Source: Nocardia cyriacigeorgica | GTDB taxonomy: Bacteria > Actinomycetota > Actinomycetes > Mycobacteriales > Mycobacteriaceae | NCBI RefSeq assembly: GCF_010858045.1 | Contig: NZ_JAAGVC010000004.1 | Location: 62,001-126,000 of the forward strand | Direction: 5' to 3' | Length of the DNA stretch: 64,000 nt | Shown: one piece after another, positions 1-8,565 of the stretch | Layout of the letters: the number at the start of each line of letters is the position of its first letter | Position numbering within the stretch: position 1 is the stretch's first letter | Translations under genes and position numbers: made by a program | The notes under the pieces: model-generated | Seen by the model: only the letters and a program-made list of their open reading frames with translations | Told to the model about the DNA's origin: nothing | Databases searched by the model: none

Positions 1-212
1 ATCAGGGTCAGGGTGCCGCTGAGCACCAGCAGGGTGGCATCGCCGAAGTTGTCGTGTTCGGCCAGGCTCTGGCCCGCACTGAGACCGACGACGGTCTGGC
101 GCAGCGTTTGCGCGTGGCCGCCGTAGATCGTTTGCGAGCTACGGCCGCTCGTGGCGGTAGCGGCCAGTTTGAGTTGCTGGCGAGCTACCGCGGTCAGCGA
201 TTTCTTGTCCAT
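1..212 (-). CDS. Cupin-domain protein, 3' end cut by window edge
   Basis: Only the first 70 codons are present; the gene runs off the left edge. The ATG at 212 follows a good ribosome site (GAAAGG, 8 nt upstream). The N-terminus (MDKKSLTA, then a segment with YGGHAQTLRQTV and LAEHDNFGDATLLVLSGTL) reads like small single-domain cupins. There the first cupin motif is a G-x5-H-x4 stretch entering a beta strand; here the histidine is in AEHDN. Such proteins are often annotated as LuxR-type or quercetinase-like cupins, but substrate and function cannot be told. It is on the same strand as folA, 137 bp downstream of it, and may be cotranscribed. Family call is fairly secure, role unknown. Confidence 0.7.
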   Translation of the reverse strand, partial: MDKKSLTAVARQQLKLAATATSGRSSQTIYGGHAQTLRQTVVGLSAGQSLAEHDNFGDATLLVLSGTLTL

Positions 213-349
213 GGACTGCCTTTCGCAGATCACACCCGGAACAGGGCTGGTGTTCGGGGCCGATATCGCTGAGTATGCCCGACCCGTCACCGGCGCTCGG
301 GCGTTTTGCGTCGGTTGTGCGGTCGGAGCGGGAGTGCAGTGGGAAGGAT

Positions 350-850
350 TCAGCGGCGTCGAGTGAATCTGCGGATCCGGTACCGAGGGCCCGCACTCGA
401 CTGCTGCCACGGCGTGTCGTCGTCGGCCCGCCAGTGCGCGTCGATGGGCGGTGCGTAGGCGTCGCCCGCGATATCGAGGTCGATCTCGGTGACCAGCAGT
501 TCGGTGGCGTACTCCATTGCGGCGCGATAGATTTCGCCGCCGCCCATGATCCACACATCGTCGGGTGCGGTCAGTGCGAGCGCGTCCGGGAGTGAGGCGC
601 TGCGTTCGGCGCCCTCGCCCGACCAGTCCGGCTGTCTGGTCACCACGATATTGCGGCGACCGGTCAGCGGGCGGAAACGTGGCGGCAGCGAATCCCAGGT
701 GCGCCTGCCCATCACCACCGGATGACCCAGGGTGACCACCTTGAAGTTGGCCATGTCCTCGGGCACCCGCCAGGGGATCCGGTTGCCCGCACCGATCACC
801 CCGTCGGGTGTCTGGGCCCAGATCAGGCCGATGACACGGGACGGGCTCAC
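350..850 (-). CDS. folA: Dihydrofolate reductase
   Basis: NADPH-dependent reduction of dihydrofolate to tetrahydrofolate, the partner reaction to ThyA, in the cytoplasm. The 166-residue length is normal for bacterial DHFR. The N-terminal strand ([20 protein letters not shown]) carries the WAQ and the substrate-loop IPWRVPED acidic residue. [12 protein letters not shown] is the cofactor-binding motif, and IMGGGEIY is the conserved glycine-rich nicotinamide motif. The GTG start overlaps the thyA stop by 4 nt (GTGA), so translation is coupled to thyA. The thyA-folA order matches mycobacteria, where the gene is also called dfrA. No unusual residue seen. Confidence 0.96.
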   Translation of the reverse strand: MSPSRVIGLIWAQTPDGVIGAGNRIPWRVPEDMANFKVVTLGHPVVMGRRTWDSLPPRFRPLTGRRNIVVTRQPDWSGEGAERSASLPDALALTAPDDVWIMGGGEIYRAAMEYATELLVTEIDLDIAGDAYAPPIDAHWRADDDTPWQQSSAGPRYRIRRFTRRR

Positions 851-1650
851 ACGGCCACCGGGGCCTTGATCGCCGGGTGGTGCCGGTAGTCGGCGATCTC
901 GATGTCGTCGTAGGTGTAGTCGAACAGCGAGGACGCCTTGCGCAGGGTCAGCGTGGGGAACGGGTAGGGCTCGCGGGTCAGCTGTTCGGTGACCTGTTCG
1001 ACGTGGTTGTCGTAGATGTGGCAGTCACCGCCGGTCCAGATGAAATCACCCGGCTCGAGCCCGGTCTGCTGGGCCACCATATGCGTGAGCAGTGCGTAGC
1101 TGGCGATATTGAACGGCACCCCGAGGAACAGGTCGGCGCTGCGCTGATACAGCTGGCAGGACAGCTTTCCGTCGGCCACATAGAACTGGAAGAACGCGTG
1201 GCACGGCGCCAGCGCCATCTTGTCCAGTTCGGCCACGTTCCACGCCGACACGATCATCCGGCGCGAATCCGGATCCTCGCGCAGGGTGCGCAGAACCTGG
1301 GAGATCTGGTCGATATGACTGCCGTCCGGGGTGGGCCAGGACCGCCACTGCACGCCGTAGACCGGGCCGAGCTCGCCGTCGGGTGCGGCCCATTCGTCCC
1401 AGATCGTCACACCGTGCTCGCGCAACCAGCCCACATTGGAATCACCGCGCAGGAACCACAGCAATTCGTAGACGATCGACTTCAGGTGCACGCGCTTGGT
1501 GGTGATCAGCGGGAACCCGGCCGACAGGTCGTAGCGCAGTTGATGGCCGAAGACGCTGCGGGTGCCGGTGCCGGTGCGATCGGATTTCGGCGTGCCGGAG
1601 GTGAGCACCTGACGGAGCAACTGTTCGTACTGGGTGTCTGGGGTGGTCAC
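847..1650 (-). CDS. thyA: Thymidylate synthase (ThyA type)
   Basis: Methylates dUMP to dTMP using methylene-tetrahydrofolate and yields dihydrofolate for FolA. The 267-residue protein shows the dUMP phosphate-binding RTGTGTRS near residue 25-32, the [13 protein letters not shown] segment at 124-131 and the catalytic cysteine 150 in [10 protein letters not shown]. The frame is open further upstream, but the GTG at 1650 is preferred: the protein then matches the family length, and a TAAGGT -10 box (1658-1663 on the minus strand) ends 7 nt before it, indicating a leaderless transcript. First gene of the thyA-folA operon, divergent from cobF. Confidence 0.95.
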   Translation of the reverse strand: MTTPDTQYEQLLRQVLTSGTPKSDRTGTGTRSVFGHQLRYDLSAGFPLITTKRVHLKSIVYELLWFLRGDSNVGWLREHGVTIWDEWAAPDGELGPVYGVQWRSWPTPDGSHIDQISQVLRTLREDPDSRRMIVSAWNVAELDKMALAPCHAFFQFYVADGKLSCQLYQRSADLFLGVPFNIASYALLTHMVAQQTGLEPGDFIWTGGDCHIYDNHVEQVTEQLTREPYPFPTLTLRKASSLFDYTYDDIEIADYRHHPAIKAPVAV

Positions 1651-1724
1651 GTCCTCGACCTTACTTCCAGCCCGTCGGCTCAGCCGCGACCCCCGGCGGC
1701 GTCGGTGCGCTCGATGCCGCCCCA

Positions 1725-1730
1725 TAGGCT
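1725..1730 (+). promoter_or_regulatory. -10 box of cobF, leaderless
   Basis: TAGGCT (TAnnnT) ends 6 nt before the cobF ATG. There is no Shine-Dalgarno sequence between them, so transcription should start at or next to the start codon. This also rules out a cobalamin riboswitch in this gap. Confidence 0.5.
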
Positions 1731-1736
1731 CGCCCC

Positions 1737-2504
1737 ATGCGGAAGCTGTACGTGATCGGCATCGGCGCCGGCGATCCGGACCAGGTAACGGTGCAGGCCA
1801 TCAAGGCCATGCGCGAGGCCGAGGTGTTCTTCGTGATCGGCAAGGGCGCCGAGAAACAGGAACTGGTGGATGTGCGCACCACCATCCTGGCCGAGCACAT
1901 GGATCATCCGTATCGGATCGTGGAGATCGCCGATCCGCCCCGGGCGCGCACCCCGATGGACGGGGCCGGCTACCGCGAGGTGGTCGACGACTGGCACGAA
2001 CGCCGCTCACTGCTGCTCGAAGACGAGTTCGCGCGGGTCGACGGGGTCGGCGCGATCCTGGTCTGGGGCGATCCGTCCCTGTACGACAGCACCCTGCGCA
2101 TGGTCGAACGAGTGCTCGCCCGCGCGACGATCAGCTTCGACTACGCCGTCATCCCCGGCGTGACCAGCGTGCAAGCCCTCGCCGCCAGCCATCGGACGGT
2201 GTTGCACCGCGTCGGCGAACCGGTGCACATCACCACCGGACGCCGCCTGCGCGAGGAGGGCCTGGGTCCCGGATCGACGGTCGTCATGCTGGACGGGGAC
2301 TGCGCGTTCACCGATCTGCCCGGCGATACCAGGATCTGGTGGGGCGCCTACCTCGGCATGCCCGATCAGGTGCTCGTCGAAGGTTCGATCGCCGAGGTAG
2401 GTGCGCAGATCAGCGAACGCAGGCAGCGGCTGCGCGCCGACAAAGGCTGGATCATGGATACCTACCTGCTGCGCACGCCAGAGCCGACCGGCGACGGCGA
2501 ATAA
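1737..2504 (+). CDS. cobF: Precorrin-6A synthase (deacetylating) CobF
   Basis: SAM-dependent C1 methylation and deacetylation of precorrin-5 in the aerobic cobalamin pathway. The 255-residue length fits the family. The N-terminus has the tetrapyrrole-methylase glycine motif ([13 protein letters not shown]). The middle has [11 protein letters not shown] and [13 protein letters not shown], the family's second and third conserved blocks, which set the SAM and tetrapyrrole sites. No other cob gene is in the window, so it stands alone here. It is divergent from thyA and probably leaderless (TAGGCT 6 nt upstream). Confidence 0.93.
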   Translation: MRKLYVIGIGAGDPDQVTVQAIKAMREAEVFFVIGKGAEKQELVDVRTTILAEHMDHPYRIVEIADPPRARTPMDGAGYREVVDDWHERRSLLLEDEFARVDGVGAILVWGDPSLYDSTLRMVERVLARATISFDYAVIPGVTSVQALAASHRTVLHRVGEPVHITTGRRLREEGLGPGSTVVMLDGDCAFTDLPGDTRIWWGAYLGMPDQVLVEGSIAEVGAQISERRQRLRADKGWIMDTYLLRTPEPTGDGE

Positions 2505-2541
2505 CCGCAGATCTGCCGACCGGGTCCGTAGAGTGGGCGGT

Positions 2542-2787
2542 ATGACCGAACAGGACATCCTGGGGCGTATCAAGGAATTGGTCGAGCAGGAGCACACGCT
2601 GCGGTCGCAGGCCACGAGCGGTGAGCTGGATCCGAAATCGGAACGGCAGCGACTGGCCGAACTCGAGGTGATGCTCGACCAGTGCTGGGACCTGCTGCGC
2701 CAGCGCCGCGCCCGCATCGACGCGGGTGAATCACCGGACACGACGCAGGTCAGCTCGCCACGGCAGGTCGAGGGCTACCTCCAGTAG
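2542..2787 (+). CDS. DUF2630 family protein
   Basis: Small 81-residue soluble protein of unknown role, common in actinobacteria. The sequence is two amphipathic helices (ILGRIKELVEQEHTLRSQ, then LAELEVMLDQCWDLLRQRRARIDAG) with a flexible tail, typical of DUF2630. The ATG at 2542 is chosen because TAGAGT at 2529-2534 makes a -10 box 7 nt before it, and because the frame upstream lies inside the cobF end in another frame. It ends 6 nt before the next gene and may be cotranscribed with it. Confidence 0.85.
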   Translation: MTEQDILGRIKELVEQEHTLRSQATSGELDPKSERQRLAELEVMLDQCWDLLRQRRARIDAGESPDTTQVSSPRQVEGYLQ

Positions 2788-2793
2788 CGCCCC

Positions 2794-4218
2794 GTGCAGA
2801 CCACCGAATTCGACGTCATCGTCATCGGCGGCGGACCGGCGGGGGAGAACGCCGCCTCCTACGCCATCGCGGGCAGCGATCGGACCGCCGCGATCGTCGA
2901 GCGTGAACTCGTCGGCGGCGAATGCTCCTATTGGGCGTGCATCCCGAGTAAGGCGCTGCTACGCCCCGGGCATGTGCTCGGCGCCGCCCGCGCCATGCCC
3001 GGAGTGCGCGCCGACGGACTCGATGTGGCCGCGGTGCTGCGCCGCCGCGACGAATTCGTGCACAACCACGACGACTCCTCGCAGGCCGATTGGGCGCACG
3101 ACAACGGCATCGAGGTGGTGCGCGGAGCCGGTCGGCTGGCCGGTGAGCGGCTGGTCGACGTCGGCGGGCGCACGCTGCGCGCCCGCGAGGCGGTGGTGCT
3201 GGCCACCGGCGCCAAGGCCAACATCCCCGATGTGCCGGGGCTGCGGGCCGCGCGGCCGTGGACCTCACGCGATGTCACCAATCTGGCCGAGGTGCCGCGC
3301 CGGGTGCTCATCGTCGGCGGCGGCGTGGTGGCCTGCGAGGCCGCCACCTGGCTGGCCGCGCTCGGTTCGGTGGTCACGATGGTGGTGCGCGGTGATTCGT
3401 TGCTCGGACGGGTCGAGCCGTTCGCTCGGCAGCGGATCGCCGATGCGCTGACCGGGCGCGGCGTCCGGATCCGCTTCGGCGCCGAACCGGTGCGGGTGAG
3501 GCGTGCTCAGGTCGGCGATACCGGCGAAGGCCGCGTTCACGGCGGCCCGGTGACGGTGACGGTGCGCGACCGGCACGGCGAGAACGACCTCGAAGCCGAC
3601 GAGGTCGTGGTGGCGGCCGGACGCGCCCCCGCCACCGAGGACCTCGGCCTGGAATCGGTCGGATTGTCGCCCGGCTACGTCGAGGTCGACGATCAGCTGA
3701 CGGTGCACGGGCTGCCCTGGCTCTACGCCGTCGGCGATGTGAACCATCGCGCCGCGCTCACCCACATGGGCAAATATCAGGCCCGTATCTGCGGTGACGT
3801 CATCGCCGCCCGCGCCGAGGGCAGGCCACTGACGGGCCAGCGCTACGCCGCCACCGCCGACCACGCGCAGGTACCGCAGGTCGTCTACACGGATCCGGAA
3901 CTGGCCTCGGTCGGGCTCACCGAAGAGGCGGCACGCACGGCCGGCCACCGGGTCGACACGGTCGAACTCGATATCGCCGTCGCCGGGTCGGCGCTGGCCC
4001 GCGACGATTACGCGGGCCGGGCGAAGCTCGTCATCGACACCGACGCCGGGACGCTGCTCGGCGCCACATTCGTCGGCCCCGAGGTGGGCGAACAGCTCCA
4101 TGCCGCGACGATCGCGGTCGTCGGCGGTGTTCCGCTGGACACGCTGTGGCATGCGGTGCCGGCGTTTCCCGCGGTGAGCGAGTTCTGGTTGCGCCTGCTG
4201 GAGGCATGGCGCGCCTGA
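2794..4218 (+). CDS. Pyridine nucleotide-disulfide oxidoreductase (Lpd/Mer-like)
   Basis: FAD- and NAD(P)-binding two-dinucleotide-fold reductase of 474 residues. The FAD motif GGGPAGE is at 12-18. The redox-active pair is C44 and C49 in GGECSYWACIPSK, the usual CxxxxC spacing. The second nucleotide fold follows near 170 (VLIVGGGVVACEAA), and the FAD-closing LYAVGDVN is in the second half. The C-terminal interface ends FPAVSE where dihydrolipoamide dehydrogenases have H-P-T-L-S-E, so the catalytic base histidine is replaced by phenylalanine. It is therefore unlikely to be a true E3 subunit; a quinone or other disulfide reductase is more probable. GTG start at 2794, 6 nt after the previous stop. 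Confidence 0.85.
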   Translation: MQTTEFDVIVIGGGPAGENAASYAIAGSDRTAAIVERELVGGECSYWACIPSKALLRPGHVLGAARAMPGVRADGLDVAAVLRRRDEFVHNHDDSSQADWAHDNGIEVVRGAGRLAGERLVDVGGRTLRAREAVVLATGAKANIPDVPGLRAARPWTSRDVTNLAEVPRRVLIVGGGVVACEAATWLAALGSVVTMVVRGDSLLGRVEPFARQRIADALTGRGVRIRFGAEPVRVRRAQVGDTGEGRVHGGPVTVTVRDRHGENDLEADEVVVAAGRAPATEDLGLESVGLSPGYVEVDDQLTVHGLPWLYAVGDVNHRAALTHMGKYQARICGDVIAARAEGRPLTGQRYAATADHAQVPQVVYTDPELASVGLTEEAARTAGHRVDTVELDIAVAGSALARDDYAGRAKLVIDTDAGTLLGATFVGPEVGEQLHAATIAVVGGVPLDTLWHAVPAFPAVSEFWLRLLEAWRA

Positions 4219-4283
4219 GCTGCCGGTAGCTCCGCAACCAGGCGATCGGATCGCATCGGGTGACCGCAGGTCCGGCGAGCCGT

Positions 4284-4320
4284 GCCCGCCCGCGTCGAAC
4301 ACAGCGCGGCGCGGGCAGGC
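4284..4320. terminator. Hairpin between convergent genes
   Basis: Imperfect GC-rich inverted repeat (GCCCGCCCGCG at 4284-4294 against GCGCGGGCAGGC at 4309-4320) in the 105-bp gap between the reductase and rskA, which end towards each other. No T-tract. Likely a bidirectional terminator. Confidence 0.45.
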
Positions 4321-4323
4321 GCT

Positions 4324-5112
4324 TCAGGACAGCGGCAGCGCGGCGATCGGGTCCGTGGTCGGGCCAGGTGAGCCGCCGGCGGGTTCGATGGTCATCGCGA
4401 GCTGATCGGCGGCCGCGAACTCGGTGACGTACGGCGCCTCGGCCGTGGGCAGATCGCTCAGCACACCGGCCGATCGGGGCACCCCTTCCGGGCCGATCAA
4501 CCACAGCTGATGGGCCTGGCCGGTCGGCGGTGCGGGCACCGCGTCGAAGGTGATCGCGACGGCATCCAGCTCGTCGGAGATATGCGCGATGAGAGTGCCG
4601 CCGGTGCTGACCGGACTCGTCTCGGTGCGGGCATCGGGCTGGCGCAGCACCTGGTCCGCGGTCACCATGCGGGCGGGCGGCTGCTCCTCGGTGCGTTGAC
4701 CGAGCACGGCGGCGCCGATCGCGACCACGGCGGCAACCGCGGCAGCCGCGGCGGTCCAGCGCATGAACTTGCGGCGCCGCAGCCGCGCGGCGGCGAGTTC
4801 GTCGGAGCCGTGCTCGTCGCCGGGGGCGCGGTCGGGTGCGGCGGTGTCGTCGCGTTCGCCGATCGCCTCCAGGATGCGCCCTTCCAATTCTTGCGGAGGG
4901 GCCTTCGCATCGAGTATCGACAGGGCGCCCATCGCTTCGCGCACCTCGCGCACGATCGTGTCGAAGGCGCGGCGGATGTCCGGATCGCAGACGCGCAGGC
5001 GGTGTTCGATGCTCTCGCGTTCGGCGTCGGAGACCGCGTCGAGGGCGTAGGGGTGGGCGAGATCGAGTAGGTCGTGATCGTCGGGATGCTCGGGTGGGGG
5101 CGCGTCGGTCAT
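4324..5112 (-). CDS. rskA: Anti-sigma-K factor RskA
   Basis: Membrane anti-sigma factor that holds SigK until regulated proteolysis releases it. The 262-residue protein has an N-terminal cytoplasmic sigma-binding part (HPYALDAVSDAERESIEHRL, about residues 20-39). A basic RLRRRKFMR stretch precedes a single alanine/valine-rich membrane segment at about 118-137. The C-terminal RskA domain lies outside the cell (HQLWLIGPEGVPRSAGVL). Its ATG overlaps the sigK stop by one base (TGATG), so the pair is translated together. Downstream it faces the flavoprotein reductase across a hairpin. Family identity is clear; the genes controlled here are not visible. Confidence 0.92.
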   Translation of the reverse strand: MTDAPPPEHPDDHDLLDLAHPYALDAVSDAERESIEHRLRVCDPDIRRAFDTIVREVREAMGALSILDAKAPPQELEGRILEAIGERDDTAAPDRAPGDEHGSDELAAARLRRRKFMRWTAAAAAVAAVVAIGAAVLGQRTEEQPPARMVTADQVLRQPDARTETSPVSTGGTLIAHISDELDAVAITFDAVPAPPTGQAHQLWLIGPEGVPRSAGVLSDLPTAEAPYVTEFAAADQLAMTIEPAGGSPGPTTDPIAALPLS

Positions 5113-5765
5113 CAGCGGGTAACTCCGGTCAGGCAGTCCTGGAGGCGCTTCAACCCGTCCCGGATGCGGCTTTTGACGGTCGGCAATGGTGAGGCGAGGT
5201 GGTCGGCTACCTCCCGGTAGGTGCGGCCACTGTAGTAGGCCAGGGCGACGGCTTCACGTTGTGTGGACGTCAGCGTGTCGAGGCAGTCGCGCACGGCCTG
5301 TTCGTCCAGGCGCTGGCCGACCGTTTCGGCGACGATGTCGTGATCGCGGCCGAGGTGGGTGTGCCCGTAGACGGCGTCGCGGCCCGCGGCGGAGCTCTCG
5401 CTGCGCACCCGGTCCACCGCCCGCCGGTGGGTGATCATCATCAGCCAGCCGATCGGGCTCGACATCGCCGGATCGTAGCGATCGGCCGACGACCACACCT
5501 GGAGGAAGACCTCCTGGGTGGTCTCTTCGGCCGCCGCTGGGCTGCGCAGCACCCGCAGCGCGAGCCCGAAGACCCGCGGACTGGTCTCGCGATAGAAACG
5601 GGTGAAGGCCTCACGGTCACCGGTCGCGGTGGATTTCAGCAGACCGTCGAGCCTGGCGCGGACCTCGCCGTTGCCGTGCCGGACCGGGCAGGCCGCCTGC
5701 TCACCGGCCAGGTCATCGGGGGCGATGGGGCCGATGAACGGGATGGGACCCGTATCTCTGGTCAT
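5112..5765 (-). CDS. sigK: ECF RNA polymerase sigma factor SigK
   Basis: 217-residue extracytoplasmic-function sigma factor. Region 2 (FTRFYRETSPRVFGLALRV, then QEVFLQVWSSADRYDP and a WLMMITHRRAVDRVR helix that reads the -10) is followed after a linker by region 4 (LTSTQREAVALAYYSGRTYREVAD, ending in an HTH that reads the -35). ATG at 5765 has a GAGGAG ribosome site 6 nt upstream. It is transcribed with rskA, and a possible SigK-type promoter precedes it, which would make the pair self-activating. The divergent neighbour is a carboxylesterase, a candidate target. Confidence 0.93.
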   Translation of the reverse strand: MTRDTGPIPFIGPIAPDDLAGEQAACPVRHGNGEVRARLDGLLKSTATGDREAFTRFYRETSPRVFGLALRVLRSPAAAEETTQEVFLQVWSSADRYDPAMSSPIGWLMMITHRRAVDRVRSESSAAGRDAVYGHTHLGRDHDIVAETVGQRLDEQAVRDCLDTLTSTQREAVALAYYSGRTYREVADHLASPLPTVKSRIRDGLKRLQDCLTGVTR

Positions 5766-5793
5766 GATCGTCTCCTCGCCCGCATGACAGGAG

Positions 5794-5820
5794 GTTCGCC
5801 GTGGCCGTACGGCGGGATGG
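5794..5820 (-). promoter_or_regulatory. Candidate SigK-dependent promoter of sigK
   Basis: On the minus strand CCATCC (5815-5820) is followed after 15 bp by GCGAAC (5794-5799), about 29 bp before the sigK ATG. Mycobacterial SigK promoters are described with CCATCC and CCGAAT elements. The -35 is exact and the -10 has four of six bases, with slightly short spacing. Inference only. Confidence 0.4.
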
Positions 5821-5973
5821 GAGCGAATGCGGGAATGTGGCCTGAGCCACGTCCGTGGCTTCGTCGGAGCACGGGTTCAGTCTTGCGCACGGTCGCGGAT
5901 CCGGTGGGCGATTCGCCTGCGAATTTCGGTTTACTTCTGTTGGCCCCGCGCCAGTTGTCGTTACCATCGGTAA

Positions 5974-7506
5974 ATGGTCGCGTCGACAGATGTCACGACC
6001 GCGGACGGCGTCGTTCGCGGTCACCGGGGCCGCCGGGTAATGCGCTGGCGGTCGATTCCCTATGCGGCGGCGCCGGTGGGTGAGCTGCGCTTCCGTGCGC
6101 CGCGTCCGGTGCAGCCGTGGACCGGAGTCCGCCAGGCCACCGAATTCGCCAACGCCGCGATGCAGCACCGCACCGGTGCGCAGATCGGGGCCCGGCGCTA
6201 TCAGCCGACCAGTGAGGACGCGCTGACGCTCAACGTCACCGCGCCGGTCTCGCGTGGCAACACGCCGCTGCCGGTCATGGTCTTCATCCACGGCGGCGGC
6301 TACCTCTTCGGCACGTCGGCGCTGAGTCTCTACTCGGGTGCGCGGCTGGCGGTGGGCGGCGAGGTGATCGTCGTGTCGCTGAACTACCGGCTCGGCGCGT
6401 TCGGCTACGCCGATTTCGGCGAGTTCGGCAGCGCCGCGCGGCCGTTCGACTCCAATCTGGGCCTGCGCGATCAGATCGCCGCGCTGCAGTGGGTGCGCAC
6501 CAATATCGCGGCCTTCGGCGGCGACCCGGGCAATGTGACGATCTTCGGCGAATCGGCGGGCGCGCACGCGGTACTGAGCCTGCTCGCCACGCCGTCGGCG
6601 GCGGGACTGTTCCACCAGGCGATCGCGCAGAGTGCGCCCGCCGACTGGGCGCTGACGGCCGACGACGCACGCTTGGTCGCCCGCCGATGCGTGGAAGCGC
6701 TCGGCGCGACGCCGGACACCGCGCTGCGGGTCCTGTCCGAGGCCGACGCCTACGCCATCCATCGCGCGTTCGGCCGGGCGATGCGCGCTTCATTGCAGGA
6801 ACGGCCCGGGTTCTTCGCGGCCGCGCCCGTCGTCGACGGGACGTTGTTGCCGCAGGCGCCGATCGACGCGATCGCCGACGGCAATGCCCACCGGGTGCCG
6901 CTGATCATCGGCACCTGCAACAACGAGGGCACCCTGTTCGCGAAGTTCGCCGACGACGCGCTGCCGACCACGCCGCAACGCCTGCACGCGGCCATCGGTG
7001 ACGATGCGGCCGAAGCCAGGGTGCGCGCCGCCTACCCCGGCTATCCGGCGCCGAAGGCCGCCATCCGGGCGGGCGGCGATTTCGTGTTCTGGCGGCCGTC
7101 GATCGAGGTGATGGCCGGGCACAGCAAATACGCACCGACCTACGCCTACCGCTACGACTACGCGCCGCGCGCGCTCCGGCTGGCCGGGCTCGGCGCCACG
7201 CACGCCACCGATCTCATCCCGGTGTTCGGCGTCGTGGACAGCCCCTTCGGCCGGGCGCTCACCGCGGCCGGTGGGCGGCGCGGTCTGGTATCGGTGACCA
7301 GGCAGTTCCAGGACAACTGGCTGCGTTTCGCGCACACCGGCGCACCGCTGCCGTCCTGGCCGGCCTACACCGAGAGCCGGCGCAGCACCTTGATCATCGA
7401 CGCGCCGAGCCGGGTCGAACACGATCCGGCGCAGGCGCGCCGGCTGGCGTGGGAGGGCGTGCGGATGCCGAGGCTGGTGGAGCAGCGCGAAGTGGATCTC
7501 GGCTGA
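5974..7506 (+). CDS. Type-B carboxylesterase/lipase family protein
   Basis: Alpha/beta-hydrolase of 510 residues that should cleave carboxylic esters. The oxyanion-hole motif is HGGG at 106-109 and the nucleophile is serine 194 in FGESAG. The acidic member is in CNNEGTLF, and the histidine is in the late motif THATDLIPVF, so the triad is complete. The N-terminal GVVRG...SIPYAAAPVGELRFRAP is the standard type-B start. No signal peptide, so it is probably cytoplasmic. It is divergent from sigK with a 208-bp gap and ends 3 bp from the convergent Fpg/Nei gene. The start at 5974 has only a weak ribosome site. Substrate unknown. Confidence 0.9.
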   Translation: MVASTDVTTADGVVRGHRGRRVMRWRSIPYAAAPVGELRFRAPRPVQPWTGVRQATEFANAAMQHRTGAQIGARRYQPTSEDALTLNVTAPVSRGNTPLPVMVFIHGGGYLFGTSALSLYSGARLAVGGEVIVVSLNYRLGAFGYADFGEFGSAARPFDSNLGLRDQIAALQWVRTNIAAFGGDPGNVTIFGESAGAHAVLSLLATPSAAGLFHQAIAQSAPADWALTADDARLVARRCVEALGATPDTALRVLSEADAYAIHRAFGRAMRASLQERPGFFAAAPVVDGTLLPQAPIDAIADGNAHRVPLIIGTCNNEGTLFAKFADDALPTTPQRLHAAIGDDAAEARVRAAYPGYPAPKAAIRAGGDFVFWRPSIEVMAGHSKYAPTYAYRYDYAPRALRLAGLGATHATDLIPVFGVVDSPFGRALTAAGGRRGLVSVTRQFQDNWLRFAHTGAPLPSWPAYTESRRSTLIIDAPSRVEHDPAQARRLAWEGVRMPRLVEQREVDLG

Positions 7507-7509
7507 GCG

Positions 7510-8376
7510 CTACTTGAGCAGGCGCGACATGCGCCGGTCGGCGAGGATCTTGCCGCCGGTCTGGCAGGTGGGGCAGTACTGGAAGGACCGCTCGGCGAAC
7601 GACACCTCGCGCACCGTGTCACCGCAGACCGGGCACGGCAGGCCGGTGCGGGCGTGTACCCGCATGCCCGAACGCTTTTCGCCCTTGAGCCGCGCGGCGT
7701 CCTGCCCGACGGAGCGTTGCACGGCATCCAGTAACACCGTGCGCATGGCCTCGTACAGCTGCGACACCTTCTCCGGCGAGAGCGATTTCGCGGTGGCGAA
7801 CGGTGAAATGCGCGCGGTGTGCAGGATCTCGTCGGAGTACGCGTTGCCGATGCCCCCCAGCAGCGACTGTTCGACCAGCGCGGTCTTGATCCGTTGCGTA
7901 CTCGCGCCGAGTAGCTGCGCGAACTCGTCCTCGGTGACGTCGAGCGCGTCGGGACCGAGCCTGCTGATGCCCGGCACCTGCTGCGGATCCTCGACGATGT
8001 AGACCGCGAGCCGCTTCTTCGTGCCGGCCTCGGTGAGGTCGAAGGCCGGGGTGGCGCCCTCGGGGGTGAAGAAATGCACCCGCAGCGCGAGCGGGCCCTT
8101 GCCGGGCTTGGGCGGGGTGGCGCTGGGGTTATCGGTCCAGCGCAGCCATCCGCCGCGGGAGAGGTGGGTGATCAGCCAGATCCCGCTGCAGTCGAGGCCG
8201 AGGAATTTGCCCCACCGGCCCGCACCGGTGACGTCGCGACCGGACAGTGCCGTCACGGGTGGGTCGAAGGTCTTGACCGCGCTCAGCGCCGCGACGTCCA
8301 CGCGTCCGACCACCGCGCCGACGGCATGCTCTCGCAGGAACTGCGCCAGCGCCTCCACTTCCGGTAGTTCGGGCAC
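7510..8376 (-). CDS. Fpg/Nei family DNA glycosylase
   Basis: Base-excision repair glycosylase/AP lyase. With the GTG at 8376 the protein is 288 residues and begins with the catalytic P2-E3 (PELPEVEAL) that the family exposes after removal of the first residue. The frame extends further upstream, but that would bury this N-terminus. A TAACCT -10 box lies 7 nt before the GTG, so the mRNA is probably leaderless. The H2TH segment includes LLGGIGNAYSDEILH, and the C-terminal zinc finger uses C248, C251, C268 and C271. It is full length, whereas the M. tuberculosis Fpg2 gene at the comparable locus is, from memory, truncated. Whether it prefers oxidised purines or pyrimidines cannot be read from sequence alone. 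Confidence 0.9.
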   Translation of the reverse strand: MPELPEVEALAQFLREHAVGAVVGRVDVAALSAVKTFDPPVTALSGRDVTGAGRWGKFLGLDCSGIWLITHLSRGGWLRWTDNPSATPPKPGKGPLALRVHFFTPEGATPAFDLTEAGTKKRLAVYIVEDPQQVPGISRLGPDALDVTEDEFAQLLGASTQRIKTALVEQSLLGGIGNAYSDEILHTARISPFATAKSLSPEKVSQLYEAMRTVLLDAVQRSVGQDAARLKGEKRSGMRVHARTGLPCPVCGDTVREVSFAERSFQYCPTCQTGGKILADRRMSRLLK

Positions 8377-8565
8377 GCGATTCAGGTTACCTGCGGCCAC
8401 CGACAGATTCGGGCTGCAGCGGGCTGGTGGTTCGCGGGTGGACATGCGCGCCGCTTGGTGGAACTTTGTTCCGATTCTTGCCTCGCGTGGGCTTCGGGAA
8501 GGTTCGGCCACGCCGCTCCGAAAGGCGCAGGACGGCCGCTGTCCGCGCCTCGAAGGGTCGAGCGA

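Noticed and set aside
1651..1736. Cobalamin riboswitch before cobF
   Set aside because: Only 86 bp between thyA and cobF and a -10 box 6 nt before the start leave no leader RNA.
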